A stretch of 39,057 nt of DNA, from contig DATMTN010000030.1 of the NCBI GenBank assembly GCA_035564115.1, positions 1 to 39,057 of the forward strand, in the 5' to 3' direction. The position numbers and the translations under genes were made by a program. Source of the stretch: JACMPA01 sp035564115. Its GTDB lineage: Bacteria; Patescibacteriota; Saccharimonadia; Saccharimonadales; UBA4665. This document shows, piece after piece, positions 24,732 to 32,098 of the stretch. Position 1 is the stretch's first letter. Every line of letters begins with the position of its first letter. The notes under the pieces were generated by a model. That model was given only the letters and a program-made list of their open reading frames with translations, had not been told where the DNA came from and ran no database searches.

Positions 24732-25275
24732 GGTTACGTTACATAGATCACTCGTCGCCGACTTACCGATGCACACTCCTGAGATGGGATGGACACAGGC
24801 AGACTACGAAATGGTCACGGGTATCCATATACTGGACCACCACATATACCTAAACCATAGTGGGTGGCGAGAGCACGAAGTAACCCAACTCGATCCTATC
24901 AGGCAGGAAATGCCTCAAAAAATGGTCACAAAGCTTCTAGAGTTCTGTGACTTAACATTCGTAGCTGGCAATCCAGACTTTGATTGCCACTCGTTTACAG
25001 GATTTTTGATGGGGTGGAAAGCAACCCCCACCCCTGGTAGCTCCGTTAGAATCAATCGAGCATCAATAAAAAATTTTAATCGTACTCGGGCAAACGCACC
25101 GTATGTTGCGTACGCTCCAAATGCAAGACAACCCATTGCGCACTCATTCTTGGGCACGGAACGGCAAGGGTACGGATTGAGCGTCGCCGGTCCCGGTATG
25201 CCGATCGTACTAAGTCGTCTTGTTGACTTAGTACACACCTACGGTGTGTCCGAGCTCTATAAACGCTCAGGCTAA
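24724..25275 (+). CDS. Unknown 183-residue protein
   Basis: No family is recognised. The protein is soluble-looking, rich in His near its start (GIHILDHHIYLNHSGWREHE) and has a conserved-looking PIAHSFLGTERQGYGLSVAGPGMPIVLSRLVDLVHTYG C-terminal half. The ATG at 24724 is the only sensible start; the strong AAGGAGG is too far away (24 nt) to serve it directly. Codon use is more AT-rich than its neighbours, which may indicate acquisition. It is divergent from the DUF1345-like gene. Confidence 0.6.
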   Translation: MAEVTLHRSLVADLPMHTPEMGWTQADYEMVTGIHILDHHIYLNHSGWREHEVTQLDPIRQEMPQKMVTKLLEFCDLTFVAGNPDFDCHSFTGFLMGWKATPTPGSSVRINRASIKNFNRTRANAPYVAYAPNARQPIAHSFLGTERQGYGLSVAGPGMPIVLSRLVDLVHTYGVSELYKRSG

Positions 25276-25293
25276 AGTGCAGTAGTGCCCGGC

Positions 25294-25330
25294 AAAATAA
25301 AAAGCCCACCTTTAGTGAGCTTCTTATTTT
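25294..25330 (-). terminator. Intrinsic terminator after tRNA-Glu
   Basis: Arms 25294-25309 and 25315-25330 pair over 16 bp in the minus-strand RNA, using two G-U pairs that are mismatches on the plus strand, with a T-rich 3' arm. This polarity assigns it to the tRNA. Confidence 0.75.
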
Positions 25331-25404
25331 GGTGACCGCACGGGGAATCGAACCCCGATTGCCGGGATGAGAACCCGATTTCCTAACCGTTAGAAGATGC
25401 GGCC
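25330..25404 (-). tRNA. tRNA-Glu (anticodon CTC)
   Basis: The minus strand folds into a 75-nt cloverleaf including encoded CCA (25330-25332): acceptor GGCCGCA/TGCGGTC, D arm, anticodon loop TTCTCAT between CGGG and CCCG, T arm CGGGGTTCGATTCCCCG. Anticodon CTC decodes GAG. Served by gltX at 11214. Confidence 0.95.
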
Positions 25405-25553
25405 TTAATTGTGTAAGAGCCGAAATATGGTACCACATCTGTTAGATTCGTGCCAGACCCTTGCCAAAATAGCCGTAAAAACAGATAATAATCATAAGCA
25501 ATTAATGATGAAACAGAACATAACAAGCGGTGGGAGTCTGGTGGGAGCACGTT

Positions 25554-26792
25554 GTGGGTTTGTGGGGTAAAAAATCAGCACCGCAGAGTGGGCTGGTTGG
25601 CAGCCTACACAATGACAAGCTCATATCGAGCATTATCCTAAATGCCATTGAAGATGGTGTGATTCTGGTCGATACACAAGGGGTTATCCGCGTGTTCAAC
25701 CCCGGAGCAAGTCGCATAACTGGCTGGGCGACAGAAGAAGCCGAGGGACTTGATTGGCGCTTGGTACTCAAATTTGTCGATACCAAAGGTCAGGCTGTGC
25801 CCGACAATGACGTCATTATCGCCAAGGCACTGAAGTCTGGCCAAGCCGAGCGGACAAGTACTGCCTACATCGCTACCAAAAGTAATAAGACTGTCGCACT
25901 CGGCTTCAGCATCTCACCGCTTATCGATAGCACCAAGCAGCTCACCGGCGTAGTGGGCGTTTTCCGTGATGTCAGCGTTGAGCGACAAGAGGAATCGCAG
26001 CGCGCCGATTTCATTAGCACTGCAAGTCACGAAATGCGTACCCCAGTTGCTGCTATCGAAGGGTATCTCAGCTTGGCACTCAACGACAAAGTCGCCAATA
26101 TCGACGCCAAGGCTCGTGACTACCTCGAAAAGGCCCATTCCAGCACTCAGCACCTGGGACAACTGTTCCAGGACCTACTCACCAGTGCCAAAGCCGAGGA
26201 TGGCCGCCTGACCAGTCACCCCCGTGTCGTAGAGATTGGCGCTTTTGCCGAACAACTGGTCAGTGACCTCAAGTTCTCAGCCGAGAAGAAAGGCTTGTTC
26301 CTAGTGTCTAACCTCACGACGGTGAGTGCCGGTGCCGAGACCAGTAAAGTTGTGCGCCCGTTGTACTACGCCCTGGTCGACCCCGATCGTATGCGCGAAG
26401 TCATCACCAATCTGTTCGACAACGCCGTTAAGTACACCGATACCGGCACCATCAGTATTGGCCTGACTGGCGATGAGCGCGTGGTGCAGTTCTCCGTAAA
26501 AGACACCGGCAACGGCATTCCCGCCGAAGACATTCCACATCTGTTCCAGAAGTTCTATCGGGTCGACAATTCCGCAACTCGAACCATCGGTGGTACTGGG
26601 CTGGGTCTCTTCATCTGCAAGAAAATTGTCGAACTATACCAAGGTCGTATCTGGGTGGAGAGTGAGCTCGGCAAGGGCAGCACCTTCCTGATCAACTTAC
26701 CGCGTCTGAGCACCCAAAAGGCTGAAGCCCTGCTGGCCGAAGAGGCCAAAGGTGGCAGTCCCAGCCCAATCGTAACGGATAATAAACTGTAG
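25554..26792 (+). CDS. Cytoplasmic PAS histidine kinase
   Basis: The preferred GTG at 25554 follows GGTGGGAG by 6 nt; a GTG at 25530 adds eight residues. A PAS domain (about 18-130; ILNAIEDGVILVDTQGVIRVFNPGASRITGW) leads to the H-box TASHEMRTPVAAIEGYL with phospho-His about 159, N-box NLFDNAVKYTD, G1 DTGNGIP and G2 GGTGLGLFICKK. No clear membrane segment is present, so it is cytoplasmic and may sense an internal signal. It is followed 61 nt later by its response regulator. Confidence 0.92.
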   Translation: MGLWGKKSAPQSGLVGSLHNDKLISSIILNAIEDGVILVDTQGVIRVFNPGASRITGWATEEAEGLDWRLVLKFVDTKGQAVPDNDVIIAKALKSGQAERTSTAYIATKSNKTVALGFSISPLIDSTKQLTGVVGVFRDVSVERQEESQRADFISTASHEMRTPVAAIEGYLSLALNDKVANIDAKARDYLEKAHSSTQHLGQLFQDLLTSAKAEDGRLTSHPRVVEIGAFAEQLVSDLKFSAEKKGLFLVSNLTTVSAGAETSKVVRPLYYALVDPDRMREVITNLFDNAVKYTDTGTISIGLTGDERVVQFSVKDTGNGIPAEDIPHLFQKFYRVDNSATRTIGGTGLGLFICKKIVELYQGRIWVESELGKGSTFLINLPRLSTQKAEALLAEEAKGGSPSPIVTDNKL

Positions 26793-26853
26793 TCAGCAAT
26801 GTGCTACAATGAGAAAAACATAAGCAGGAACCCGCGGCAAGGCGCGTAATAAT

Positions 26854-28023
26854 ATGGCAAAAGTACTACTGGTCGAGGACGATAATAACCTACGGGAAAT
26901 CTACGAGGCTCGCTTGCAGGCTGAAGGGTACGAGACCGCCACCGCCAGTGATGGCGAGCAAGCATTAGTCGTTGCCAAAGAAACCAAGCCCGACCTCGTT
27001 ATTTCTGATGTCATGATGCCCAAGATTAGCGGTTTCGAAATGCTCGACATCCTTCGCAACACCGATGGCATGAAAGACGTAAAGGTTATCATGCTTACCG
27101 CGCTGGGCCAGTCCGAGGACAAAACTCGTGCCGACCAGCTCGGTGCTGACAAATACCTCGTAAAATCCCAAGTAACACTTGAAGACATCGTCAAGACTGC
27201 CCATCAGCTGCTCGATGATAGTGCCACACCCGCGGTGGCCGTAGCTACTCCTGCGCCAGTCGAGCCAACTTCCGTTGTCGCCCCAGCTGCTCCCACCACA
27301 GTTACTGCCCCTACACCTGAAGCAACTGTCGCCGCAGCCACCAGTACCGACGAAGAGTCTGCCGCTATGCAGGCGCAGATCGATAGCTTTGCCACCGCGC
27401 CAGCTGTTGACCCACCGGTTGCCAACCCTACTGCGACGCCACCAACAGATGATGTACCCGTCACCCCGCCAGCTTCTGAGCCGGTAGCACCAGCCGCCGT
27501 CACCACTCCAGAGGTCGCACCAGCCGCTCCTGTGACACCAGCCCCAGTTGCGGATGATAATGCGACGGGTGCTCACGATGACCAAGTTATGGCAACGGCT
27601 GTCGATTCACTCACCAACAGCACCGCACCTCAAAAGCCATCCGATGTTACGGCGGTAGAAGTCACCCCGCCAGCTTCTGAGCCGGTAGCACCAGCCGCCG
27701 TCACCACTCCAGAGGTCGCACCAGCCGCTCCTGTGACACCAGCCCCAGTTGCGGATGATGCGACAGATGCCGATGGCGTAACAATCGCCCACAAGAAAAT
27801 CATCCAACCGCTGAGCGACCCAGCAAATGCCAAACCAGACATTAACCAGCTTCTTGCCCAGGAACAGGCGGCCGCCACCGCCAACGATCCGGTACCAACT
27901 GCAAGTGCCGCCACAACTGTCGAGCCAACCCCCGAGACACCAGCACCATCGCCAGCTGCCGCCGGCATTGTTGAGCCAACTGCCGACCCTAACGCGCCAC
28001 ACCCAGACGATATCGCATTGTAA
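26854..28023 (+). CDS. Response regulator with long Pro/Ala/Thr-rich tail
   Basis: Residues 1-120 form a complete receiver domain: LLVEDDNN, phospho-acceptor Asp52 in ISDVMMP, switch Thr in MLTALGQ, Lys in YLVKSQVT. The remaining about 265 residues are low complexity (Pro, Ala, Thr, Val, Asp) without a DNA-binding or enzymatic domain, unlike standard regulators. The tail contains an exact 33-residue duplication. A TACAAT at about 26804 is the likely -10 and the leader carries AAGGCG. The tail could be a spacer, scaffold or disordered binding region. Confidence 0.88.
   Translation: MAKVLLVEDDNNLREIYEARLQAEGYETATASDGEQALVVAKETKPDLVISDVMMPKISGFEMLDILRNTDGMKDVKVIMLTALGQSEDKTRADQLGADKYLVKSQVTLEDIVKTAHQLLDDSATPAVAVATPAPVEPTSVVAPAAPTTVTAPTPEATVAAATSTDEESAAMQAQIDSFATAPAVDPPVANPTATPPTDDVPVTPPASEPVAPAAVTTPEVAPAAPVTPAPVADDNATGAHDDQVMATAVDSLTNSTAPQKPSDVTAVEVTPPASEPVAPAAVTTPEVAPAAPVTPAPVADDATDADGVTIAHKKIIQPLSDPANAKPDINQLLAQEQAAATANDPVPTASAATTVEPTPETPAPSPAAAGIVEPTADPNAPHPDDIAL
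27460..27759 (+). repeat. 99-bp exact direct repeat inside the response regulator gene
   Basis: Bases 27460-27558 and 27661-27759 are identical over 99 bp, offset by 201 bp, so both unit and offset keep the frame. Each copy encodes a Pro/Ala-rich 33-residue segment starting VTPPASEPVAP. Identity at third positions indicates a recent duplication or ongoing conversion. Confidence 0.95.
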
Positions 28024-28029
28024 AACAGA

Positions 28030-28058
28030 TTGAGACATCTGCGGATTCATGTCAGACT
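28030..28058 (+). promoter_or_regulatory. Promoter of the pseudouridine synthase gene
   Basis: TTGAGA (28030-28035), 17 bp, CAGACT (28053-28058), then 6 nt to ATG 28065. The geometry predicts a leaderless transcript. Confidence 0.5.
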
Positions 28059-28064
28059 AATGGC

Positions 28065-28730
28065 ATGCGTATTAATAAGTTTATCGCCCTCGCGAGTGAT
28101 CTAAGCCGCCGTCAGGCTGATGCTGCCATCGCCGAGGGCAGGGTACTAGTAAACGGCCAAAATCCCGCAGCCGGCCAGGCCATTGCCGACGCCGATGTCG
28201 TGACCCTTGACGGTCAGCCTATTACCCCCGCCGTCAAGACTACCATTATGCTGAATAAACCTATCGGCTACGTTTGTTCTCGGGACGGCCAGGGGAGTCA
28301 GACGATTTATGATCTACTACCGCCCGAATACCAGCACCTCAATCCGGTTGGGCGGCTCGATAAAAATTCAAGTGGGCTGTTACTGCTCACCAATGATGGT
28401 GATTTAGCGAATCTGCTGACGCATCCCAGCCACCAGAAACAAAAAGTGTATGAGGTGGTGCTCAAAGAGCCGCTCCAGCCACTCCACCGCCAGATGATCC
28501 AAGACCACGGCGTTCAGCTCGAGGACGGCAACAGCCAATTTCAAATTGACCGACCGGATATCGCCACGCCAGATGACCGCGATTGGGTCGTGACCATGCA
28601 CGAGGGCCGCAACCGTCAAATCCGCCGTACGTTCCAGGCCCTCGGCTACGAAGTTATCAAACTCCACCGCACGCAGTTCGGCCCATACACACTTGGTGCA
28701 CTCAGCACAGGTAAAGTTACAGAATTATAG
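28065..28730 (+). CDS. RsuA/RluB-family rRNA pseudouridine synthase
   Basis: The 221 residues start with an S4 RNA-binding domain (RINKFIALASDLSRRQADAAIAEGRVLVNG), then the synthase core with NKPIGYVCS, the catalytic-aspartate motif VGRLDKNSSGLLLLTNDGDL, and RNRQIRRTFQALGYEV. Family members isomerise specific uridines in 16S (RsuA) or 23S rRNA (RluB/E/F); which target applies cannot be told. Length is normal. No Shine-Dalgarno; the start rests on the promoter just upstream. Confidence 0.92.
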   Translation: MRINKFIALASDLSRRQADAAIAEGRVLVNGQNPAAGQAIADADVVTLDGQPITPAVKTTIMLNKPIGYVCSRDGQGSQTIYDLLPPEYQHLNPVGRLDKNSSGLLLLTNDGDLANLLTHPSHQKQKVYEVVLKEPLQPLHRQMIQDHGVQLEDGNSQFQIDRPDIATPDDRDWVVTMHEGRNRQIRRTFQALGYEVIKLHRTQFGPYTLGALSTGKVTEL

Positions 28731-28737
28731 AACACAT

Positions 28738-28766
28738 TTGTCAATAGTATCTACCTCTGTTATAAT
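28738..28766 (+). promoter_or_regulatory. Strong promoter of der, leaderless geometry
   Basis: TTGTCA (28738-28743), exactly 17 bp, TATAAT (28761-28766), then 8 nt to ATG 28775. No room for a Shine-Dalgarno: the clearest leaderless promoter in the window. Confidence 0.8.
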
Positions 28767-28774
28767 AAACGCTA

Positions 28775-30217
28775 ATGAGTAAGAAGTTACCGATCGTCGC
28801 CATCGTTGGTCGCGCCAACGTTGGTAAGTCCAGCCTGTTCAACGCCATCCTCGATAGGCGTGAGGCTATTGTGGCCCGCGAAGCTGGTACCACCCGCGAC
28901 AGCATCACCGCCAAGGCCACCTGGGAAGACCAGGATTTTTGGCTCGTCGACACCGCCGGTATCAAGGACGCTGAGGACGACTTCGAATTTACTATCCAGG
29001 AACAGATCTTGCAGGCCGCTGACAGTGCCGACGTTATCTGGGTGCTCGTGGAAGCGAACGTGCCAATTACCGAAGAAGATCGCCGCGTGGCCAAGCTGGC
29101 ACTAAAGAGCAAGAAGCCTGTCTTCCTCGTCATCAACAAGATGGACAAGGTCAAGCACATCGACTTTGCAGCCTATGAGCGTCTGGGCATTAAACCGATG
29201 ATCGGTACCACCGTAAAGCAGAAGCGCGGCATCGACGAACTGCTGACCAAACTCGTAGCCGTCATCCCGAAAGCTAGCATTACCGAAGACGACGACCGCC
29301 TAAAGATTGCTATCCTGGGCCGCCCAAATGTTGGTAAATCATCGCTATTCAACACACTAGCCAAGAAGCAGCAGGCAATTGTGGCTGACGTGGCCGGTAC
29401 CACCCGTGACGTCAACCGCGCCATTGTGCGCTACAAGGGCCGGGAAGTGCAGCTAATGGACACCGCCGGTATCCGCCGCTCGGGCAAGATCGAGGTCGGC
29501 ATCGAGAAGTTTAGCGTTATCCGTGCTTTGGCGGCTATCGAGGAAGCTGACGTCTGCTTCCTACTCATGGAAGCCAGTGAGCTGAACGTCGCCCTCGACC
29601 AAAAGATCGCCGGCATGATCAAAGACTCTGGCAAGGGTCTGGTACTGGTCGTGAGCAAGTGGGACGCCGTAGAAGGCAAGGACGCCTACACCCGCGACGC
29701 CCTGGCACCGCAGATTACCCGTACGTATGACTTCGTGCCATGGGCGCCACTTATTTTCACTAGCAGTGTCGACGGCCACAACGTCACCAAGCTGTTCGAC
29801 CTGGCCATGGACATCGATGTCGAGCGTCACAAGCAGCTCAAGACCGTCGATCTGAACCGTTTCCTCCGTCAGATGGTCGATGCTCATCCACCAGCCGGAC
29901 TCAAGAACCGCAGCCCCAAACTGAACTACATGGTTCAGGAGACTGACAACCCAACCCCAGCATTCAAGATCTTTGGCAGTCACAGCAACTTCGTGCACTG
30001 GAGCTACCGTCGTTACCTCGAGAGGGGCCTACGCGAGAAGTTTGGCTATGAGGGCACGCCCATCCAGATCTGGTTCATCGAGAAGCACGTCACCCACAAG
30101 CACGGCGTCAGCCCAACCAAGGCAGATAACACAGCATTACAACGCCACAATGCCCGCAAACGCGCCTGGAACAGCGACAAGCCAGTGCGCCCAGAACAAA
30201 CTTCCGATCCGTACTAA
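28775..30217 (+). CDS. der: GTPase Der (EngA), ribosome assembly
   Basis: Der has two tandem GTPase domains and a KH-like C-terminal domain and acts in 50S subunit assembly. In the 480 residues, domain 1 shows GRANVGKSSLF near 12, DTAGI near 60 and NKMD near 121; domain 2 shows GRPNVGKSSLF near 185, DTAGIRR near 230 and SKWD near 294. The C-terminal part has the usual PPAGLKNRSPKLNYMVQE. The tail beyond (HKHGVSPTKADNTALQRHN) is basic. Ends at a strong terminator. Confidence 0.96.
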   Translation: MSKKLPIVAIVGRANVGKSSLFNAILDRREAIVAREAGTTRDSITAKATWEDQDFWLVDTAGIKDAEDDFEFTIQEQILQAADSADVIWVLVEANVPITEEDRRVAKLALKSKKPVFLVINKMDKVKHIDFAAYERLGIKPMIGTTVKQKRGIDELLTKLVAVIPKASITEDDDRLKIAILGRPNVGKSSLFNTLAKKQQAIVADVAGTTRDVNRAIVRYKGREVQLMDTAGIRRSGKIEVGIEKFSVIRALAAIEEADVCFLLMEASELNVALDQKIAGMIKDSGKGLVLVVSKWDAVEGKDAYTRDALAPQITRTYDFVPWAPLIFTSSVDGHNVTKLFDLAMDIDVERHKQLKTVDLNRFLRQMVDAHPPAGLKNRSPKLNYMVQETDNPTPAFKIFGSHSNFVHWSYRRYLERGLREKFGYEGTPIQIWFIEKHVTHKHGVSPTKADNTALQRHNARKRAWNSDKPVRPEQTSDPY

Positions 30218-30221
30218 TGCA

Positions 30222-30254
30222 AGAAAACTAGCCCAGGGCCTGGGCTAGTTTTCT
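30222..30254 (+). terminator. Intrinsic terminator after der
   Basis: A 15-bp perfect stem (30222-30236 with 30240-30254), 3-nt loop, is followed by TTTT. Confidence 0.9.
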
Positions 30255-30263
30255 TTTATCGGT

Positions 30264-30269
30264 TATTCT
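30264..30269 (+). promoter_or_regulatory. -10 box for pth
   Basis: TATTCT ends 8 nt before ATG 30278 and lies just after the der terminator. It supports the longer pth start. Confidence 0.5.
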
Positions 30270-30277
30270 AAATACAT

Positions 30278-30922
30278 ATGGGACTTTTTCAACGTCGGCC
30301 GCAGGTTAGCGACCCAATTCAGATGTATTTTACCGCTAGCATGCAAAAGACGGTGCTTTTGGTAGGCCTCGGCAATCCGGGCAAGGAATATGTCGGCACC
30401 CGGCACAACGTTGGCTTCGAATGTCTCGATGCGTTTGTGGCCAAGGCTGATGGTATGGGTGAGTGGACTGACAAGAAGTCACTGAAGTGTCAGCTCGTAA
30501 GCGGTCAAGTAAACCAAACCAAAATCTATGCTATTAAGCCGGATACTTTTATGAATAACAGTGGCGAAGCTGTCCGCGCCGTGGCCGACTATTACAAGAT
30601 CCCCTACGACAAAATCGTCATCATCCATGACGAACTCGATATAAAATTTGGCTCAATTCGCACTCGTATGGGTGGCAGTGCGGCTGGACACAATGGCATC
30701 AAATCAGTTACGCAGCATGTTGGTGAAGACACCGGTCGGATCCGCATCGGGGTAGGGCCCAAGAAGCCTGCCCAGATGGATAGCAGTGACTTCGTACTGG
30801 CCAAATTCACTGCCAAAGAGCAGGAACAGCTCGGCAATATGAAACGCGAGGTAACCGCCATTCTTAGCGAATACTTCTTCAGCGCCAAGCTACCGGCGGA
30901 GACCCGCGACTTTATCGTCTAG
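30278..30922 (+). CDS. pth: Peptidyl-tRNA hydrolase
   Basis: Pth releases stalled peptidyl-tRNAs. The 214 residues show VGLGNPGKEYVGTRHNVGF with catalytic His43, FMNNSGEAV, IHDELDIKFG with its Asp and GGSAAGHNGIKS. Compared with the family the protein has about 21 extra N-terminal residues (MGLFQRRPQV...). The longer start is supported by a -10 box 8 nt upstream; the internal ATG at 30341 would give the standard length. The C-terminal lid helix is normal. Confidence 0.93.
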   Translation: MGLFQRRPQVSDPIQMYFTASMQKTVLLVGLGNPGKEYVGTRHNVGFECLDAFVAKADGMGEWTDKKSLKCQLVSGQVNQTKIYAIKPDTFMNNSGEAVRAVADYYKIPYDKIVIIHDELDIKFGSIRTRMGGSAAGHNGIKSVTQHVGEDTGRIRIGVGPKKPAQMDSSDFVLAKFTAKEQEQLGNMKREVTAILSEYFFSAKLPAETRDFIV

Positions 30923-30925
30923 ACA

Positions 30926-31444
30926 TCAAAGTTCTATCGTGTATTTAAACACCAGCTCATCGTTCTGGGGCTCCGCTATCAGATACGGAATATCCTCACG
31001 TCCCGTATCATCAATAAGTATCTGGCCACCCCATTGACGGACGAGCGCCCACTGGTGGCGAAAAAAGACACTGGCTTCCATGAAGCTTACTCTATCCGTG
31101 GTCATTGCTTCAGCTGCAGTTTCCAGGGAATTGACCACTAGTGAAGGCAGGACTAGTTCGTACGGTTTTTGATAATCCAGGGCACACTCAAAGCCGATCA
31201 TCGATTCATCAAGCATAGGGCGGGGTACGGTCGAAAAATCAATCATGTATTTCGTGTAGGTGCTGTCGGGCTGCTCAAACAGCACCGCAGCCTCACCACC
31301 AGCTTCGATGGTTAAGTCTGCAAGGTTCAGGCCTAGGCCAATGCTTTGTCCGAGGAAAGTTGACACATCTACGCCAGCTCCATCGGCGATGGCCTCAAGT
31401 GCGACGACGTTCGTACCGGGAATCTGAAAAGTTGCCTCGCTCAT
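30926..31444 (-). CDS. Unknown 172-residue protein
   Basis: From ATG 31444 the product begins MSEATFQIPGT. No family is recognised. The sequence is acidic with beta-strand-like stretches (AAVLFEQPDSTYTKYMIDFS, PYELVLPSLVVNSL, VSFMEASVFFRHQWALVRQWGGQILID) and no signal peptide. A frame open to 31510 would overlap the RNA terminator and is rejected because a promoter sits 7 nt before ATG 31444. It converges on pth with a 3-nt gap. Confidence 0.65.
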   Translation of the reverse strand: MSEATFQIPGTNVVALEAIADGAGVDVSTFLGQSIGLGLNLADLTIEAGGEAAVLFEQPDSTYTKYMIDFSTVPRPMLDESMIGFECALDYQKPYELVLPSLVVNSLETAAEAMTTDRVSFMEASVFFRHQWALVRQWGGQILIDDTGREDIPYLIAEPQNDELVFKYTIEL

Positions 31445-31451
31445 TCCATTT

Positions 31452-31480
31452 ACCATACGCCGCTGTCTTTGTATTTTCAA
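31452..31480 (-). promoter_or_regulatory. Leaderless-type promoter of the 172-residue gene
   Basis: Minus strand: TTGAAA (31475-31480), 17 bp, TATGGT (31452-31457), 7 nt, ATG 31444. It fixes the start codon. Confidence 0.6.
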
Positions 31481-31511
31481 ATAACAGATGGTGAGTGCCT
31501 CACGAGGCATA

Positions 31512-31916
31512 CAAACTAAAATGAGCCTACAGAGGGGGTGGGCACCGCTGTAGGCTCATTTTAGGAAGCAACCGAGGTTACTTCCATACCACCCTTCAAC
31601 CCACCACGGAAGCGAAACATCTGTACCAAACAGTAAAGGTAAGTGTCTCCGCCGACCGAAGTCGACTAGAACCATTTAGGCTCGCTATAAAACCGGGAGC
31701 GCTCAGTTGCCAAAGCAACTTAGGCTTCTAGTTAAAGGGGTTAGTTTGCCTTAGAGCCCCGATCCCAAGAGGGATTCTGGCGGGGACAGAAGTGGAGGGT
31801 AACAACTTTTGCCGACTCTAGGACAATCTAACATTTGGTCCTCACTCACTAAAGTGATTGAGGTGTTAGAATGGGGTTTATAAGGTGCTTTCACTCCGTA
31901 TTTCAGGGGTGTACAA
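31512..31916 (-). ncRNA. Structured noncoding RNA of about 400 nt, family unknown
   Basis: The transcript is bounded by a TTGACA-17-TAGAAT promoter and a 17-bp terminator on the minus strand and contains no long frame of its own. Clear helices: an extended stem 31828-31871 (TCTAACA/TGTTAGA enclosing CCTCACTCACT/AGTGATTGAGG); a hairpin around 31761-31785 (GATCCC/GGGATT, closed by CCCCG/CGGGG); GTTGC-caaa-GCAAC near 31708; a UUCG-capped stem near 31660; GGAAGCAACC/GGTTACTTCC at 31564-31585. Size would suit RNase P RNA or tmRNA, but their conserved sequences were not found on either strand. The ends are approximate. Confidence 0.7.
31516..31564 (-). terminator. Terminator of the structured RNA
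   Basis: A 17-bp perfect stem (31516-31532 with 31548-31564) with a loop that itself pairs GGTG/CACC. On the minus strand the last arm ends ATTTTAG followed by TTTG. Confidence 0.85.
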
Positions 31917-31922
31917 GTTGCT

Positions 31923-31951
31923 ATTCTAGCAAAAACATGTCTTTATGTCAA
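31923..31951 (-). promoter_or_regulatory. Near-consensus promoter of the structured RNA
   Basis: Minus strand: TTGACA (31946-31951), 17 bp, TAGAAT (31923-31928). Start of transcription about 31916. Confidence 0.85.
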
Positions 31952-32098
31952 TACTTTGAAACTAAATTGACCTAGAAACCAAAATAGTTCTAGCGACTAC
32001 TGTTACAAAAGTTAGGCTTGCGAAACTGCCAGGGGTGCGCAACAATACCATCTACTACGTCCCGGGTGGAGCGCTTACGTAGCCTACAGGTCTTCACT

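Noticed and set aside
26901..28050. Several long minus-strand frames opposite the response regulator
   Set aside because: They are shadows of the Pro/Ala-rich tail, rich in Gly/Trp/Arg or Ala/Gly/Ser, without start signals.
31445..31510. Upstream start extending the 172-residue gene to 31510
   Set aside because: It would overlap the promoter of the gene and begin at the terminator; ATG 31444 has TTGAAA-17-TATGGT and 7-nt spacing.
31512..31916. RNase P RNA, tmRNA or T-box leader
   Set aside because: Core conserved sequences of RNase P and tmRNA were not found, and the T-box match stops at AGGGTGGTA without CCGCG. Needs an Infernal run to be firm.
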